A stretch of 64,000 nt of DNA from the NCBI RefSeq assembly GCF_013401555.1, contig NZ_CP058552.1, positions 3,348,001 through 3,412,000 of the forward strand. Direction: 5' to 3'. The stretch's first letter is position 1. Every line of letters starts with the position of its first letter. The notes below the pieces were generated by a model, which did no database searches, had not been told where the DNA came from, and saw only the letters and a program-made list of their open reading frames with translations. The position numbers and the translations under genes were made by a program. This document shows positions 28,089 to 37,462 of the stretch, one piece after another. The stretch is from Paenibacillus sp. E222. Lineage in GTDB: Bacteria; Bacillota; Bacilli; Paenibacillales; Paenibacillaceae.

Positions 28089-29228
28089 ATGGCGAATGAT
28101 CAGCATACTGAACTAGAAACAGAATTGACGCTGGATCAGGTTAAGGATCAATTGATTGAGTCAGGTAAGAAAAGAGCTTCGTTGAACTACAAGGAAATTA
28201 TAGAAAAACTCTCCCCGTTTGAGCAAGACGCTGAGCAGATGGATGAGTTCTATGAACAACTGAGCGATCTGGGTATTGATGTTGTGAACGAAAATGATGA
28301 AGAGGTAACCCTTCGCCCTAGTGAAGATTCCGAGAACAACACCAGAGAGGGAGACGATGAATTCCACTTTGATGATGATCTGAGCCTTCCACCAGGAATC
28401 AAAATCAACGACCCTGTTCGTATGTATCTCAAAGAAATTGGTCGTGTACCTTTGTTGTCTGCGGATGACGAAGTAGAACTGGCTAAACGGATTGAAAACG
28501 GGGATGAAGAGGCGAAACGTCGTTTGGCTGAAGCTAACCTTCGTCTCGTGGTCAGTATCGCCAAGCGTTATGTTGGACGTGGCATGTTGTTCCTGGATCT
28601 GATTCAGGAAGGTAACATGGGTCTGATCAAAGCTGTTGAGAAGTTCGACCACAAAAAGGGCTATAAATTCAGTACGTATGCGACATGGTGGATTCGCCAA
28701 GCGATCACCCGTGCGATTGCGGACCAGGCGCGTACCATACGTATCCCTGTGCATATGGTGGAGACGATCAATAAGCTGATCCGGGTATCCCGTCAGCTGT
28801 TGCAGGAACTTGGGCGTGAACCGACACCAGAAGAAATCGCTGCCGAGATGGATCTGAGTGTGGAAAAAGTTCGTGAGATTACGAAGATTGCTCAGGAACC
28901 GGTTTCCTTGGAAACACCGATTGGTGAGGAAGATGATTCCCATCTGGGTGATTTCATCGAGGATCAGGAAGCGCTGGCTCCGGCGGATGCTGCTGCTTAT
29001 GAGCTGCTGAAAGAACAGCTCGAAGATGTCCTGGATACTTTGACTGAGCGTGAAGAGAATGTGCTTCGTCTGCGTTTTGGTCTGGACGATGGACGTACAA
29101 GAACGCTGGAAGAAGTGGGCAAGGTATTTGGTGTTACGCGTGAGCGTATTCGTCAGATTGAAGCCAAGGCTCTTCGTAAATTGCGTCACCCTAGCCGCAG
29201 TAAACGGCTTAAAGATTTCCTCGAATAA
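28089..29228 (+). CDS. rpoD: RNA polymerase primary sigma factor SigA
   Basis: 379-residue housekeeping sigma-70. Short acidic region 1.1, region 1.2 ([20 protein letters not shown]), region 2 with [20 protein letters not shown] and [20 protein letters not shown] for core binding and -10 recognition, region 3, and region 4.2 [20 protein letters not shown] for the -35. A strong GGGAGGAGGG precedes the ATG. The dnaG-rpoD pairing is the classical macromolecular synthesis arrangement. Confidence 0.98.
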   Translation: MANDQHTELETELTLDQVKDQLIESGKKRASLNYKEIIEKLSPFEQDAEQMDEFYEQLSDLGIDVVNENDEEVTLRPSEDSENNTREGDDEFHFDDDLSLPPGIKINDPVRMYLKEIGRVPLLSADDEVELAKRIENGDEEAKRRLAEANLRLVVSIAKRYVGRGMLFLDLIQEGNMGLIKAVEKFDHKKGYKFSTYATWWIRQAITRAIADQARTIRIPVHMVETINKLIRVSRQLLQELGREPTPEEIAAEMDLSVEKVREITKIAQEPVSLETPIGEEDDSHLGDFIEDQEALAPADAAAYELLKEQLEDVLDTLTEREENVLRLRFGLDDGRTRTLEEVGKVFGVTRERIRQIEAKALRKLRHPSRSKRLKDFLE

Positions 29229-29237
29229 ATCACTATG

Positions 29238-29288
29238 GGAGACTTTCCGCAAGACGCTTAAGCGGCGGCGGGGTCTCCTTTATTTTTA
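29238..29288 (+). terminator. Intrinsic terminator after rpoD
   Basis: GGAGAC (29238-29243) pairs with GTCTCC (29273-29278), with inner CCGC/GCGG, followed by TTTATTTTT. Confidence 0.8.
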
Positions 29289-29411
29289 AATTGAACATCT
29301 AAATTTCTTGGTTTTGGTAATTCATCCTTGAAATGTTTTATTGGATTTCATTTTATCGCTTTTCGTTGTTCAATGCAAATCAATAAATTAAATGAATGGT
29401 GTAGGTGCTTC

Positions 29412-30170
29412 ATGAAACTTTCGAATCGATTACAGCGGATACATGATCAAATTCCCGAAGGCAGCCGCTTGGCTGACATTGGCTCAGACCACGCTTTGCT
29501 TCCGGTAGCGGCAGTACGCAGCGGGAAAGCAGTTACTGCAATAGCCGGAGAAGTTAATCCCGGCCCTTATGAAGCTGCACGCAAGCAAGTCAGCGATGCT
29601 GGACTGAAGGAACAAATTACAGTACGTCGTGGTGATGGCTTGGATATCATCTCTGCAGGAGAAGTGGACGTTATCACCATTGCCGGTATGGGAGGAGCAC
29701 TCATTGCCTCCATTCTGGATCGCGGCCTCTCCAAGCTGGATGAGGTCAAGCTTCTCATTTTGCAGCCTAATGTTGGTGAGGATATTCTCAGACGTTGGTT
29801 GTTGGAACATCACTGGGTGGTTGTTGCAGAGCAGCTGCTTGAGGAAGATGGCAAAGTGTACGAGATTGTTACAGCAATGCCGAAGGAACTCAGTCCGATT
29901 GCCAATGAGGAAGTGTATCGCGCACGACCGCTTGAAGGCGGAGTGGTATTGACATCAGATTTGCTGCTGCGCATGGGGCCTTATTTAACAGACCGTCCTA
30001 CGGATGTTTTTTTTGCCAAATGGGAGAGCGAAATCGTCAAGCTGCAAAGTGTTGTGCAGTCCATCTCCAAATCCGATCAGGAGTCCTCACGGGACAAGGC
30101 GGCTGAGGTGGAGCGTCTTATTGTGAACTTGAAGGAGGTACTCTCATGTTTGCCAAAGGTCAAACTGTAA
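29412..30170 (+). CDS. trmK: tRNA (adenine(22)-N(1))-methyltransferase TrmK
   Basis: 252-residue Rossmann-fold methyltransferase (YqfN family) methylating A22 of tRNA from S-adenosylmethionine. SAM-binding LADIGSDHALLPVAAV is near residue 20, with VDVITIAGMGGALIASIL and LILQPN later; the C-terminus is a coiled coil. The ATG at 29412 has a weak AGGTG; the frame is open from 29328 but that extension lacks family similarity. It overlaps yqfO by 25 bases. Confidence 0.93.
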   Translation: MKLSNRLQRIHDQIPEGSRLADIGSDHALLPVAAVRSGKAVTAIAGEVNPGPYEAARKQVSDAGLKEQITVRRGDGLDIISAGEVDVITIAGMGGALIASILDRGLSKLDEVKLLILQPNVGEDILRRWLLEHHWVVVAEQLLEEDGKVYEIVTAMPKELSPIANEEVYRARPLEGGVVLTSDLLLRMGPYLTDRPTDVFFAKWESEIVKLQSVVQSISKSDQESSRDKAAEVERLIVNLKEVLSCLPKVKL

Positions 30171-31261
30171 TTCAATTGATGGAGCAGCTTGCTCCCAAAC
30201 ATCTGGCCGTGCCGGACGATCGGATTGGTCTTCAGCTTGGCAGTTTGCAAAAGGAAATTACGCACGTTCTTATCGCGCTTGATGTTACAAACGAAGTTGT
30301 AGACGAGGCCATTCGGATTGGAGCCAATCTGATTATTGCGCACCATGCCATCATTTTCCGTCCAGTCAAATCCTTGAATACAGATACACCCATGGGGAAA
30401 TTGTACGAGAAGCTGATCAAGCATGATATTGCGGTGTACATTAGTCATACCAATCTGGATGTGGCTGAAGGTGGCATGAATGACTGGATGGCCGAGGCCA
30501 TTGGAATAGAGAGCAAGGAATCACTTGAGGATGTACATACAGATCATTTATTTAAATTGGCTGTATTTGTACCCCGCACCCATCATGAGCAGGTGCTCCA
30601 AGCGATCCTCGAAGCCGGCGCTGGCAGTATTGGTCAGTACAATAAGTGCAGCTTCAACACCGAAGGTACAGGTACTTTTGTACCGGGTGAGGGGACACAG
30701 CCCTTCATCGGTACAGAGGGACAGATGGAGCGTGTAGAGGAAATGCGGATTGAGACCATTGTACCGCAGAGTCTGCGCAGCAAGGTTATACAAGCGATGC
30801 TGAAGGCTCATCCGTATGAGGAAGTGGCCTATGACCTGTATGCAATGGATTTAAAAGGCCGTACGCTGGGTCTGGGGCGCTTGGGACCACTCAAACAACC
30901 AAAGACACTCGGTGAGCTGGTGGAGGTCGTTAAGGCCCAACTGGATGTGCCATACGTTAGGGTGGTAGGGGATCTCCATCGGCAGATCAAAAAAGCAGCC
31001 GTGCTTGGCGGTTCAGGCAGCCGTTATACCCTTCCAGCACGGTTCAAAGGGGCCGATGTTATCGTAACTGGAGACATTGATTATCATACGGCTCATGATG
31101 CGCTGATGGCGGGCATGTGTATTATCGATGTCGGGCATAATGCGGAGAAAATCATGAAACCGAAAACTGCGGACTGGCTGCGTTTACGTTTGGAAGACAA
31201 ACGTTATGACACACAAGTAAGTGCATCCGAGGTAAACACGGAAGTATTTCAGTTTATCTAA
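30146..31261 (+). CDS. yqfO: Nif3-like dinuclear metal centre protein YqfO
   Basis: 371-residue NIF3 family hexamer. Metal ligands are visible in LIIAHHAIIFRPVKSL (near residue 65), ISHTNLDVAEGGMND (near 107) and the C-terminal VTGDIDYHTAHDA and IDVGHN. A PII/CutA-like insert (residues about 125-230) divides the two halves, as in B. subtilis YqfO. GGAGG lies inside the end of trmK. The biochemical role of the family is uncertain. Confidence 0.93.
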   Translation: MFAKGQTVIQLMEQLAPKHLAVPDDRIGLQLGSLQKEITHVLIALDVTNEVVDEAIRIGANLIIAHHAIIFRPVKSLNTDTPMGKLYEKLIKHDIAVYISHTNLDVAEGGMNDWMAEAIGIESKESLEDVHTDHLFKLAVFVPRTHHEQVLQAILEAGAGSIGQYNKCSFNTEGTGTFVPGEGTQPFIGTEGQMERVEEMRIETIVPQSLRSKVIQAMLKAHPYEEVAYDLYAMDLKGRTLGLGRLGPLKQPKTLGELVEVVKAQLDVPYVRVVGDLHRQIKKAAVLGGSGSRYTLPARFKGADVIVTGDIDYHTAHDALMAGMCIIDVGHNAEKIMKPKTADWLRLRLEDKRYDTQVSASEVNTEVFQFI

Positions 31262-31297
31262 AAGTACTCGGGCTCATGGCTTCCAGTAAGATTAGAC

Positions 31298-31326
31298 TTG
31301 TTTGTAAACCCAAATGCCTGTATACT
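31298..31326 (+). promoter_or_regulatory. SigA-type promoter of rnpB
   Basis: TTGTTT (31298-31303) and TATACT (31321-31326) with a 17-base spacer; the predicted start near 31333 matches the 5' end of the RNase P RNA fold. Confidence 0.75.
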
Positions 31327-31333
31327 ATGTAAT

Positions 31334-31760
31334 GTTGTTCGGAAAGCTTGACAGACAATCGCTGGTGGCCTTCGTTGCCACGAGAGGAAAGTCCGGGCTC
31401 CACAGGGCAGGATGCTGGATAACGTCCAGTCAGCGCGAGTTGAAGGATAGTGCCACAGAAATGGACCGCCGATGGCCGGATTTTCCGGCACAGGCAAGGA
31501 TGGAACCGAGGTGTAAGAGACCCCGAGGAACGCTGGTGACTTCGTTCCTGGTAAACCCCATCTGGAGCAAGACCTAATGGGACACAGTCGACTCTTTGGA
31601 GAAGGCAGCCTTAGCCCGAGGTGTGTCTAGGTTGGTCGCTTGAGCTGTGCAGCAATGTATGGCCTAGATAGATGATTGTCGCTTGTGGTGGGAGGGTAGT
31701 TCCCGTCTGAACCACGAAGAGCACAGAACCCGGCTTACGGTAAGCTTTCCTAACTACAAC
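31334..31760 (+). ncRNA. rnpB: RNase P RNA (type B)
   Basis: Catalytic RNA for tRNA 5' maturation. The universal core GAGGAAAGTCCGGGCTC is at 31384-31400 and its 3' partner ACAGAACCCGGCTTACGG at about 31723-31740. P1 closes by GTTGT/ACAAC and GGAAAGCTT (31341-31349) with AAGCTTTCC (31742-31750). The layout with GGTGGGAGGGTAG...GAACCACGAAG and AGGCAGCC...TAGCCCGAGG fits the Bacillus type B form. Ends are set by the P1 pairing and may be off by a few bases. Confidence 0.96.
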
Positions 31761-31889
31761 ACAACAGTAACAAGTGCAGTCCACTATCAGTCAAGGGCCA
31801 AACAGAAGGAATTGTATCTGATGTGCCTGACTGATCAGAAGGACGCGATTATATTAAAAAGATTTCCTGCACTCGCAGGTCATATAAAT

Positions 31890-31935
31890 AAGGCGTCAGA
31901 CTTCGAGATTTCTCGGGTCTGACGCCTTATTTTTG
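31890..31935. terminator. Bidirectional terminator between rnpB and the aminotransferase
   Basis: AAGGCGTCAGAC (31890-31901) and GTCTGACGCCTT (31917-31928) form a perfect 12-bp stem. TTATTTTTG follows on the + strand and TTATTTAT on the - strand, so it can end both converging transcripts. Bases 31761-31889 show nothing else. Confidence 0.85.
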
Positions 31936-31990
31936 TTGTTATTCGTTGGAATGAGAAACTGTTCCGAATGAAACAGTGGATGACAGTTCG

Positions 31991-33220
31991 TTACAGTGTA
32001 ACTACACTATCTGACTGTAATGATGCATGCCAGCGTTGAATGGCACGATCCATACGCTCTACAGCCTCAGGAAGCAGATCTGGATCAGTATGAGTAAAGT
32101 TGATCCGCATACGGTTCAGCTCCGGTGTACCCGCATAGAAGGAATCCCCTGGTACAATGCATACTTTCTCCTGAATTCCATACGTGAACAGATTGCTGGC
32201 CAGCATGCCCTTAGGCAGTTGCAGCCATAGGAACATTCCGCCTTGAGGTGAGTTCCAAGAGATACCATCCCACGATTTTGCAGCCATGAGTGTGGTCATT
32301 TTTTTCATCCGTTGTTCATAATTCAGTGAGATATTGCGAATATGTCCGTCCAGATCGAAAGACTCCAGTAGCGCATGAAGTGCTCTTTGGTCGATGCTGC
32401 TGGAGTGCAAATCTGCCCCCTGTTTGGCGCGGGCAGCTATTTTGATTACATCCGGAGCAGCCAGTATCCAGCCAGTACGGAGGCCTGGAGCTACTGTTTT
32501 GGAGAATGTACTGGTGTAGATGACATTGGATGGACCCTCATAGGATGCTGCATCCAGCTGCGCCAGTGCAGGGGCATCCAGCTGCTCCGGTTTAAAGCGG
32601 ATTTCACCATAGGGATCGTCTTCCAGAATCAGTACCCCGTATTTCCGGCACAGATCTACGGCTTGCTGGCGTCTGGCGCGACTCCATACTTTGCCCGACG
32701 GGTTGGAGAAGGTAGGGTTAATGTAAACGAGCTTGGGACGATGCAATTGCAGCTGTTCCTCCAGTGATTCAGGCAACATTCCGTCATCATCACAGGCAAC
32801 ACCGCGCGCCTCAGCCTGATAGGAATGAATGACCTGAAGGGCAGCCAGATAGGTTGGTGATTCAACCAATACGCTGTCGCCTGGATCGAGTAAAATGCGG
32901 CACACCAGGTCAATGGATTGCTGAGATCCGGTAGTCAGAAGCATATGATCAGGTGAAGCGGGAATGCCCTTGGATTCAAGACGTTCGGCAATTTTGGCAC
33001 GTAGTGGTCGGAAACCTTCCGTCTCTGCATATTGAAGAGCCGCTGAACCACCCATGAATACCTTTTCGTATGCGTCACGTATGGCTTCAAGCGGGAATGA
33101 TGACTGGGCAGGTAACCCGCCGGCAAGAGAAATCATTCCAGGCGCCTGTGCAGCCTGCAACATGTCGCGAACGACAGAGGACGGGGTATTTTGTGCCATT
33201 TTAGACCAAGGGGTATTCAT
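31991..33220 (-). CDS. PLP-dependent class I/II aminotransferase
   Basis: 409-residue fold-type I aminotransferase, similar to the 2-aminoadipate/alpha-amino acid transaminase group. Landmarks: SLAGGLPAQSSFP at the N-terminus, TTGSQQSIDLVCRILLDPGD, YINPTFSNPSGKVWS, LEDDPYGEIRF, and the PLP lysine in TSTFSKTVAPGLRTGW. The substrate cannot be deduced. It is divergent from a MocR-type regulator whose catalytic domain is related, with shared half-sites in the 109-base gap, so the regulator probably controls it. Confidence 0.9.
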   Translation of the reverse strand: MNTPWSKMAQNTPSSVVRDMLQAAQAPGMISLAGGLPAQSSFPLEAIRDAYEKVFMGGSAALQYAETEGFRPLRAKIAERLESKGIPASPDHMLLTTGSQQSIDLVCRILLDPGDSVLVESPTYLAALQVIHSYQAEARGVACDDDGMLPESLEEQLQLHRPKLVYINPTFSNPSGKVWSRARRQQAVDLCRKYGVLILEDDPYGEIRFKPEQLDAPALAQLDAASYEGPSNVIYTSTFSKTVAPGLRTGWILAAPDVIKIAARAKQGADLHSSSIDQRALHALLESFDLDGHIRNISLNYEQRMKKMTTLMAAKSWDGISWNSPQGGMFLWLQLPKGMLASNLFTYGIQEKVCIVPGDSFYAGTPELNRMRINFTHTDPDLLPEAVERMDRAIQRWHASLQSDSVVTL

Positions 33221-33234
33221 ATTATTCTCATCTC

Positions 33235-33313
33235 CTGTTATTCACTGTTATACTGATATTATAAACTATCATAGACTGAATGCTGTATAACAGTAAAATG
33301 CTGATCATAACAG
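33235..33313. promoter_or_regulatory. Putative operator array for the MocR-type regulator
   Basis: CTGTTA occurs at 33235-33240 and 33245-33250 (10-base phase), and its reverse complement TAACAG at 33288-33293 and 33308-33313 (20-base phase). Helical spacing and opposite orientation in the divergent gap match the direct-repeat operators known for MocR proteins. A TATAAT for the - strand gene lies between them (33258-33263). Confidence 0.55.
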
Positions 33314-33329
33314 TTGGGAGGGTGCATGT

Positions 33330-34856
33330 GTGCATATTGAATTGAAACGGGGAAGCAGCACCAAATTATATGTTCAGATTGCTCTTACACTTGCTGACCG
33401 AATAAGGTCTGGACTAATCGAGCCTGGAACCCGTCTGCCGTCGGTTCGTAAAATGACCGCAGATCTGGGCGTCAGCCTGGTCACTGTGTCCAAAGCCTAT
33501 GCCGAGCTCGAAGCGATACAGTTGGTTACGTGCTCCCAGGGGAAGGGTTGTTATGTACGGGGGGCGCAAGAGCTGGAGATAACGGAGGATATGGAGATGG
33601 AGAAGACTCACCGTACCCATGCAAAGAATGAATCCAGCACACCCTGGAACTGGCAGATGGCTCTTGTAGATTATTTGCCTCGAGCACAGCTTTGGAGACA
33701 TTTTGACGCATCTCCTCAAGTTAAATATGAGCTGCATATGTCGGCAATTCAGCCTGAATTGTTGCCAACACGAGAGATTATCGATAGTGCGTACCGGCTT
33801 TCCTCCGATCATCCAGAGCGCATGGCTGCTTATGGTTCCTTTCAGGGAGATCGAGAACTGCGTCAGACGTTTTCCGGGCACTTTGCAGAAAGAGAGTTGC
33901 GGGTAATGCCTGAACGGATGCTGATTACGAGCGGTACTCAGCAGGGAATCGATCTTGTCGCGCGTACGTTTGTTGGTCCTGGCGACGTCGTCTACATGGA
34001 AGCACCGAGCTATACGGGAGCCATTGATGTGTTCACAAGCAGAGGAGCGAAGATTATTACGGTGCCTATGGATGATGATGGTATGCGTATTGATTTGTTA
34101 ACCCGGTTATGTGATACATACCCGCCCAAGTTGATATATACCATTCCTACGTTTCACAATCCTACAGGTATTACGATGAGTGCCAAACGGCGTGCGCAAC
34201 TGCTTAACCTTGCTCAAAGCTATCATTGTCTCATTCTGGAGGATGATCCGTTCGCCGATCTGTATTTCCGTGATCCGCCGCCTGCTTCCATTAAATCCAT
34301 GGATGGGACGGGCCATGTGATATATATCAAAAGCTTCAGCAAAGTATTATCCCCCGGCTGTCGTGTGGCGTGTGCGGTTGCAGATGGAAGTGTACTCACC
34401 CGACTTGTTGCAGCCAAATCCACTGCGGATCTCGGAAGTCCGCTGCTTACACAAAAAGCATTGCAATCTTTCATACAGCATCAATACAGTGAGTATACAG
34501 CACGATTGAGGGATGAGTTATATTCCCGACTGCTTGCGGCATCGACGGTACTGGAGGAACATGGTCCTCCCGGGATGTACTGGACTTTGCCTGATGGGGG
34601 ACTAAACTTATGGCTGCAATTGCCGGATGGCTTGGATATGCATGAGCTGCACCGCCAGTCGCTTGCCGCAGGTGTTTCCTTTTTGCCGGGTTCTGCCTGT
34701 TATGTGGGGGAAACGGATACGGCGAGTCTGCGGATTTGCTTTACGGTTACGAAACAGGATCTGTTATGTGAAGGGCTGCGGGTATTATGCAGTGTCATTA
34801 AGAACATTACACCGCAACAGGGTGGGGCAACGGCGGACAGGCTCCCGCTTATATAA
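33330..34856 (+). CDS. MocR/GntR-family regulator with aminotransferase domain
   Basis: 508-residue MocR-type protein: an N-terminal GntR winged helix (RIRSGLIEPGTRLPSVRKM, then DLGVSLVTVSKAYAELEAI; residues about 25-75), a linker, then a fold-type I aminotransferase-like domain. The latter has TSGTQQGIDLVARTFVGPGD, IYTIPTFHNPTGITMS, LEDDPFADLYF and the PLP lysine in IKSFSKVLSPG. GTG start 8 bases after GGGAGG. Family members sense PLP or an amino acid-PLP adduct. The divergent aminotransferase is the likely target. Confidence 0.92.
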   Translation: MHIELKRGSSTKLYVQIALTLADRIRSGLIEPGTRLPSVRKMTADLGVSLVTVSKAYAELEAIQLVTCSQGKGCYVRGAQELEITEDMEMEKTHRTHAKNESSTPWNWQMALVDYLPRAQLWRHFDASPQVKYELHMSAIQPELLPTREIIDSAYRLSSDHPERMAAYGSFQGDRELRQTFSGHFAERELRVMPERMLITSGTQQGIDLVARTFVGPGDVVYMEAPSYTGAIDVFTSRGAKIITVPMDDDGMRIDLLTRLCDTYPPKLIYTIPTFHNPTGITMSAKRRAQLLNLAQSYHCLILEDDPFADLYFRDPPPASIKSMDGTGHVIYIKSFSKVLSPGCRVACAVADGSVLTRLVAAKSTADLGSPLLTQKALQSFIQHQYSEYTARLRDELYSRLLAASTVLEEHGPPGMYWTLPDGGLNLWLQLPDGLDMHELHRQSLAAGVSFLPGSACYVGETDTASLRICFTVTKQDLLCEGLRVLCSVIKNITPQQGGATADRLPLI

Positions 34857-34941
34857 TTTTTCGGAACACGGACATACATCCAATCCACATCGGACTCAGT
34901 GCAATACGTTATAGTATCACTTGAAAGGGAGTTGGTTTGAA

Positions 34942-35199
34942 ATGAACCATTTCTGTCCACCGCTTTGTCCGATTGTATGTGACCCAATCCAGGTTGTTGA
35001 AGATTACTACATTCCACAAATCGTACCCGTAATTCATCCGATCGAAGTCATCAAAAAACACCACTGTGTACCAATCCATCATCACATGTATCCTGTCGTG
35101 GTCAAAGAAGAAGATCCGTGTTATGTTTCAAGCCACAACGGCAAGAAAAAATCCGTGAAAAAATCAGGCAAATCCCGCACAACTTCTCGCAAACGCTAG
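34942..35199 (+). CDS. CotD-like spore coat protein
   Basis: 85-residue protein rich in Cys, His, Pro, Ile and Val: HFCPPLCPIVCDPIQVVEDY, then IPQIVPVIHPIEVI and KKHHCVPIHHHMYPVV, ending in a basic SGKSRTTSRKR tail. This resembles the CotD family of inner coat proteins in composition and in the PxIHP pattern. The ATG at 34942 is 10 bases after AAAGGGAG. A strong terminator follows. Assignment rests on pattern, not on a full alignment. Confidence 0.7.
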   Translation: MNHFCPPLCPIVCDPIQVVEDYYIPQIVPVIHPIEVIKKHHCVPIHHHMYPVVVKEEDPCYVSSHNGKKKSVKKSGKSRTTSRKR

Positions 35200-35201
35200 T
35201 C

Positions 35202-35282
35202 GCAGCGGGTGCCCCGGGGGAATAGGTAACATACCAAAGAGCAGCATACGCCCCGGGGCGCAGCTGCTTTTGTTTTTTTTTA
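35202..35282 (+). terminator. Strong GC-rich intrinsic terminator
   Basis: GTGCCCCGGGG (35209-35219) pairs with CCCCGGGGCGC (35251-35261), extended by GCAGC/GCTGC (35202-35206, 35263-35267), followed by a long T-run. It lies between converging genes. Confidence 0.88.
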
Positions 35283-35296
35283 TATCCAGTGTACGG

Positions 35297-37174
35297 TTAG
35301 TGTTTGATGTACTTTTTCATGGCATTGTCCATTTGCTGTCTTACATGCTGCGGCCAGAACTGAAGTGGGGCACTGTTCCCAGAGGCCGCCTCCAATGCTT
35401 TAAACACATCGATTTGACCATAGCCGTAATACTTGTCGTGACCTGGGTCACCGAGATCAATGACGCTTTGACGCATCAAATCCATGACCTCCGTGTTGGT
35501 CAGATCGGGATTTAACGAGCGAATCAAGCCTGCAAGTGCCGCGACATGGGGACTTGCCATAGACGTTCCGGACAAGGCTGCATATTGGTTTTTCGGATAC
35601 GTACTTGCAATGCTGGACCCGGGGGCCGTCACATCCACGTAATCCCCATAATTGGAATAGGAAGCTTTGTTCATGTCCGGATCCGTGGCGGATACCGCAA
35701 ATACTTCCGGATAGGCGGCAGGGTATCCCGGACGCTCGGTATTATCGTTACCCGTCGCTGCAATTAATACGATGTCGCGATCAAAAGCGTATTTAATGGC
35801 ATCATGAAGAAATTGGGCATCGGCGTAATTGCCCAGACTCATGTTAATGACCTTGGCACCATGATCAGCAGCCCAAATGATGCCTTCAGCCACAGCATAG
35901 GTTGTGCCTGAACCCGAATTGTCGAGCACTTTAACAGGAAGTACCTTGTTATACCAGCTCATGCCTGCTACACCTTCGTTGTTATTCACAACAGCGCCGA
36001 TGATGCCTGCTACATGTGTACCATGGCCTACGTCATCAAGTGGTTTGCTCGCTGGATCAACAACGTTATAACCATCCAGCAGCTTGCCCTTCAAATCGGG
36101 ATGAGTCAGATCGACGCCGGTGTCCACCACGGCAACGATAACATCCTTGTTTCCCTTCGTAATATTCCAGCCACGGTTAGTCTCAATGGCGGGTAGGTTC
36201 CATTGGTAGTCGGAAAACAAAATATCATTGGGCACGGTTACATCTTTTTGTTCAGGTACGGTTTCATTGGTTAAATACAAGTAGTGAGGTTCCATATACA
36301 GCGGATTCCATTTACGTTCGAAATAGGCATGTAATTGCTCATAATTCATATGTTCTGACCGAAAAACATACGTGTATCCCAGCTTGCGAGCTGATTGAGT
36401 CCGCAGATCGGATTTAATGATTCGCATATCCCGTTCACCTGGATCCTGACGGAAACGGATGACGATTTCATTTTCGTAAAAATGACTGGCATTGGCGTTA
36501 TCATGCCCTGTTTTTACAGTAATTTCTTTCAGGGTGTCGGGGTGTACAGACTCGATTTTGAATTTACCTTCACGCGGATAAGGAATCATACGCAAATTTT
36601 TACGCTGATGCTGCTCCACGGCATTTAGTACATTTTGGCTAAACAAAGCGATGACGGCTCGTTCTCCATCCTTAGAGGGCTGACCCATGACAAAAAACTT
36701 TTCCTTGCCCAGAGGAAACGAAGAAGATTCGAAGCTTTGACGTTTGTTCACGGCTTTCTTGGCCAAGGCGAGAGAATGTTCCAGCTTTTGCTGTTCCAAC
36801 TTGCTTCCTTTTGCTGCTGTTTTGTCAAAGTGCCGACTGCGTGATTCTTTGGTATTTATTACATCAATAAAGCGAATATGATCATGTGTTTGTTGAAGCT
36901 CTTTAACGTATTGACTTATCTGCACATCATTCATTTGGGAGGTCTTCTCAAGCATGATGCGAAGATGCTGTTTGGCATCCGCACGGGTCAGCATATCGGT
37001 TGACTTTACATCCTGAACTTTGAGACGTTGTTTGCTCGCATGCTCCTCGTGTGGAGAATCGGGCATGGCACTTGGAGCAGGAACAGGGCGATTGGACGTC
37101 GGAAGCAAAAGCGTCAAGGCAAGTGCGCCCGCACCCGCGGCAATGGCCCAGTTAACCCATTTCGGTCTGGACAT
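35297..37174 (-). CDS. S8 family serine peptidase (subtilisin-like), membrane anchored or secreted
   Basis: 625-residue protein. The ATG at 37174 (MSRPKWVNW) is 11 bases after AGGAGG; the frame continues upstream to 37210. A hydrophobic N-terminal segment (AIAAGAGALALTLLLP) with basic flank suggests a signal or anchor. About 320 residues of charged, helix-forming sequence precede the catalytic domain, longer than a usual propeptide. The triad is visible: VVDTGVDLTHPDL (Asp near 350), HGTHVAGIIGA (His near 384) and SGTSMASPHVAAL (Ser near 536), with ATGND as oxyanion site. Substrate unknown. Confidence 0.92.
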   Translation of the reverse strand: MSRPKWVNWAIAAGAGALALTLLLPTSNRPVPAPSAMPDSPHEEHASKQRLKVQDVKSTDMLTRADAKQHLRIMLEKTSQMNDVQISQYVKELQQTHDHIRFIDVINTKESRSRHFDKTAAKGSKLEQQKLEHSLALAKKAVNKRQSFESSSFPLGKEKFFVMGQPSKDGERAVIALFSQNVLNAVEQHQRKNLRMIPYPREGKFKIESVHPDTLKEITVKTGHDNANASHFYENEIVIRFRQDPGERDMRIIKSDLRTQSARKLGYTYVFRSEHMNYEQLHAYFERKWNPLYMEPHYLYLTNETVPEQKDVTVPNDILFSDYQWNLPAIETNRGWNITKGNKDVIVAVVDTGVDLTHPDLKGKLLDGYNVVDPASKPLDDVGHGTHVAGIIGAVVNNNEGVAGMSWYNKVLPVKVLDNSGSGTTYAVAEGIIWAADHGAKVINMSLGNYADAQFLHDAIKYAFDRDIVLIAATGNDNTERPGYPAAYPEVFAVSATDPDMNKASYSNYGDYVDVTAPGSSIASTYPKNQYAALSGTSMASPHVAALAGLIRSLNPDLTNTEVMDLMRQSVIDLGDPGHDKYYGYGQIDVFKALEAASGNSAPLQFWPQHVRQQMDNAMKKYIKH

Positions 37175-37462
37175 AGGGGATGGAACCTCCTCGTTTGTTT
37201 TGATAATCATCTAACAGTGCTCTGATTTCATCGTTGTCACTGGATATATCTATCGTTAGGAAAAGCGGTTATTTTTATGCAGGTGAACATCAGGTGAGCT
37301 GTGTGTAATGGGCATGTTCAGGGACATAACGGGAAAGCCTGATTAAGGGATACCGCTCGTCATCTTTTTATGGTAGGATAGTACCTGAGAATTCAAGGTC
37401 AGGGGAGAATCTCCCGTTGGCCGATCTATATGTAAGGACTTATTTAAGGGGGAGCTACCTTT

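Noticed and set aside
28161..29252. 363-residue ORF antisense to rpoD
   Set aside because: Shadow of biased codon use; no ribosome binding site, and composition (Phe, Thr, Gln, Arg rich) is that of antisense translation.
31314..31922. Two ORFs inside and just after the RNase P RNA
   Set aside because: The sequence is fully explained by the conserved rnpB fold and its downstream terminator; the translations resemble no protein.
37211..37462. Promoter for ypuI or the S8 protease in their shared gap
   Set aside because: Several T/A-rich hexamers exist but none pairs with a convincing partner at 16-18 bases.
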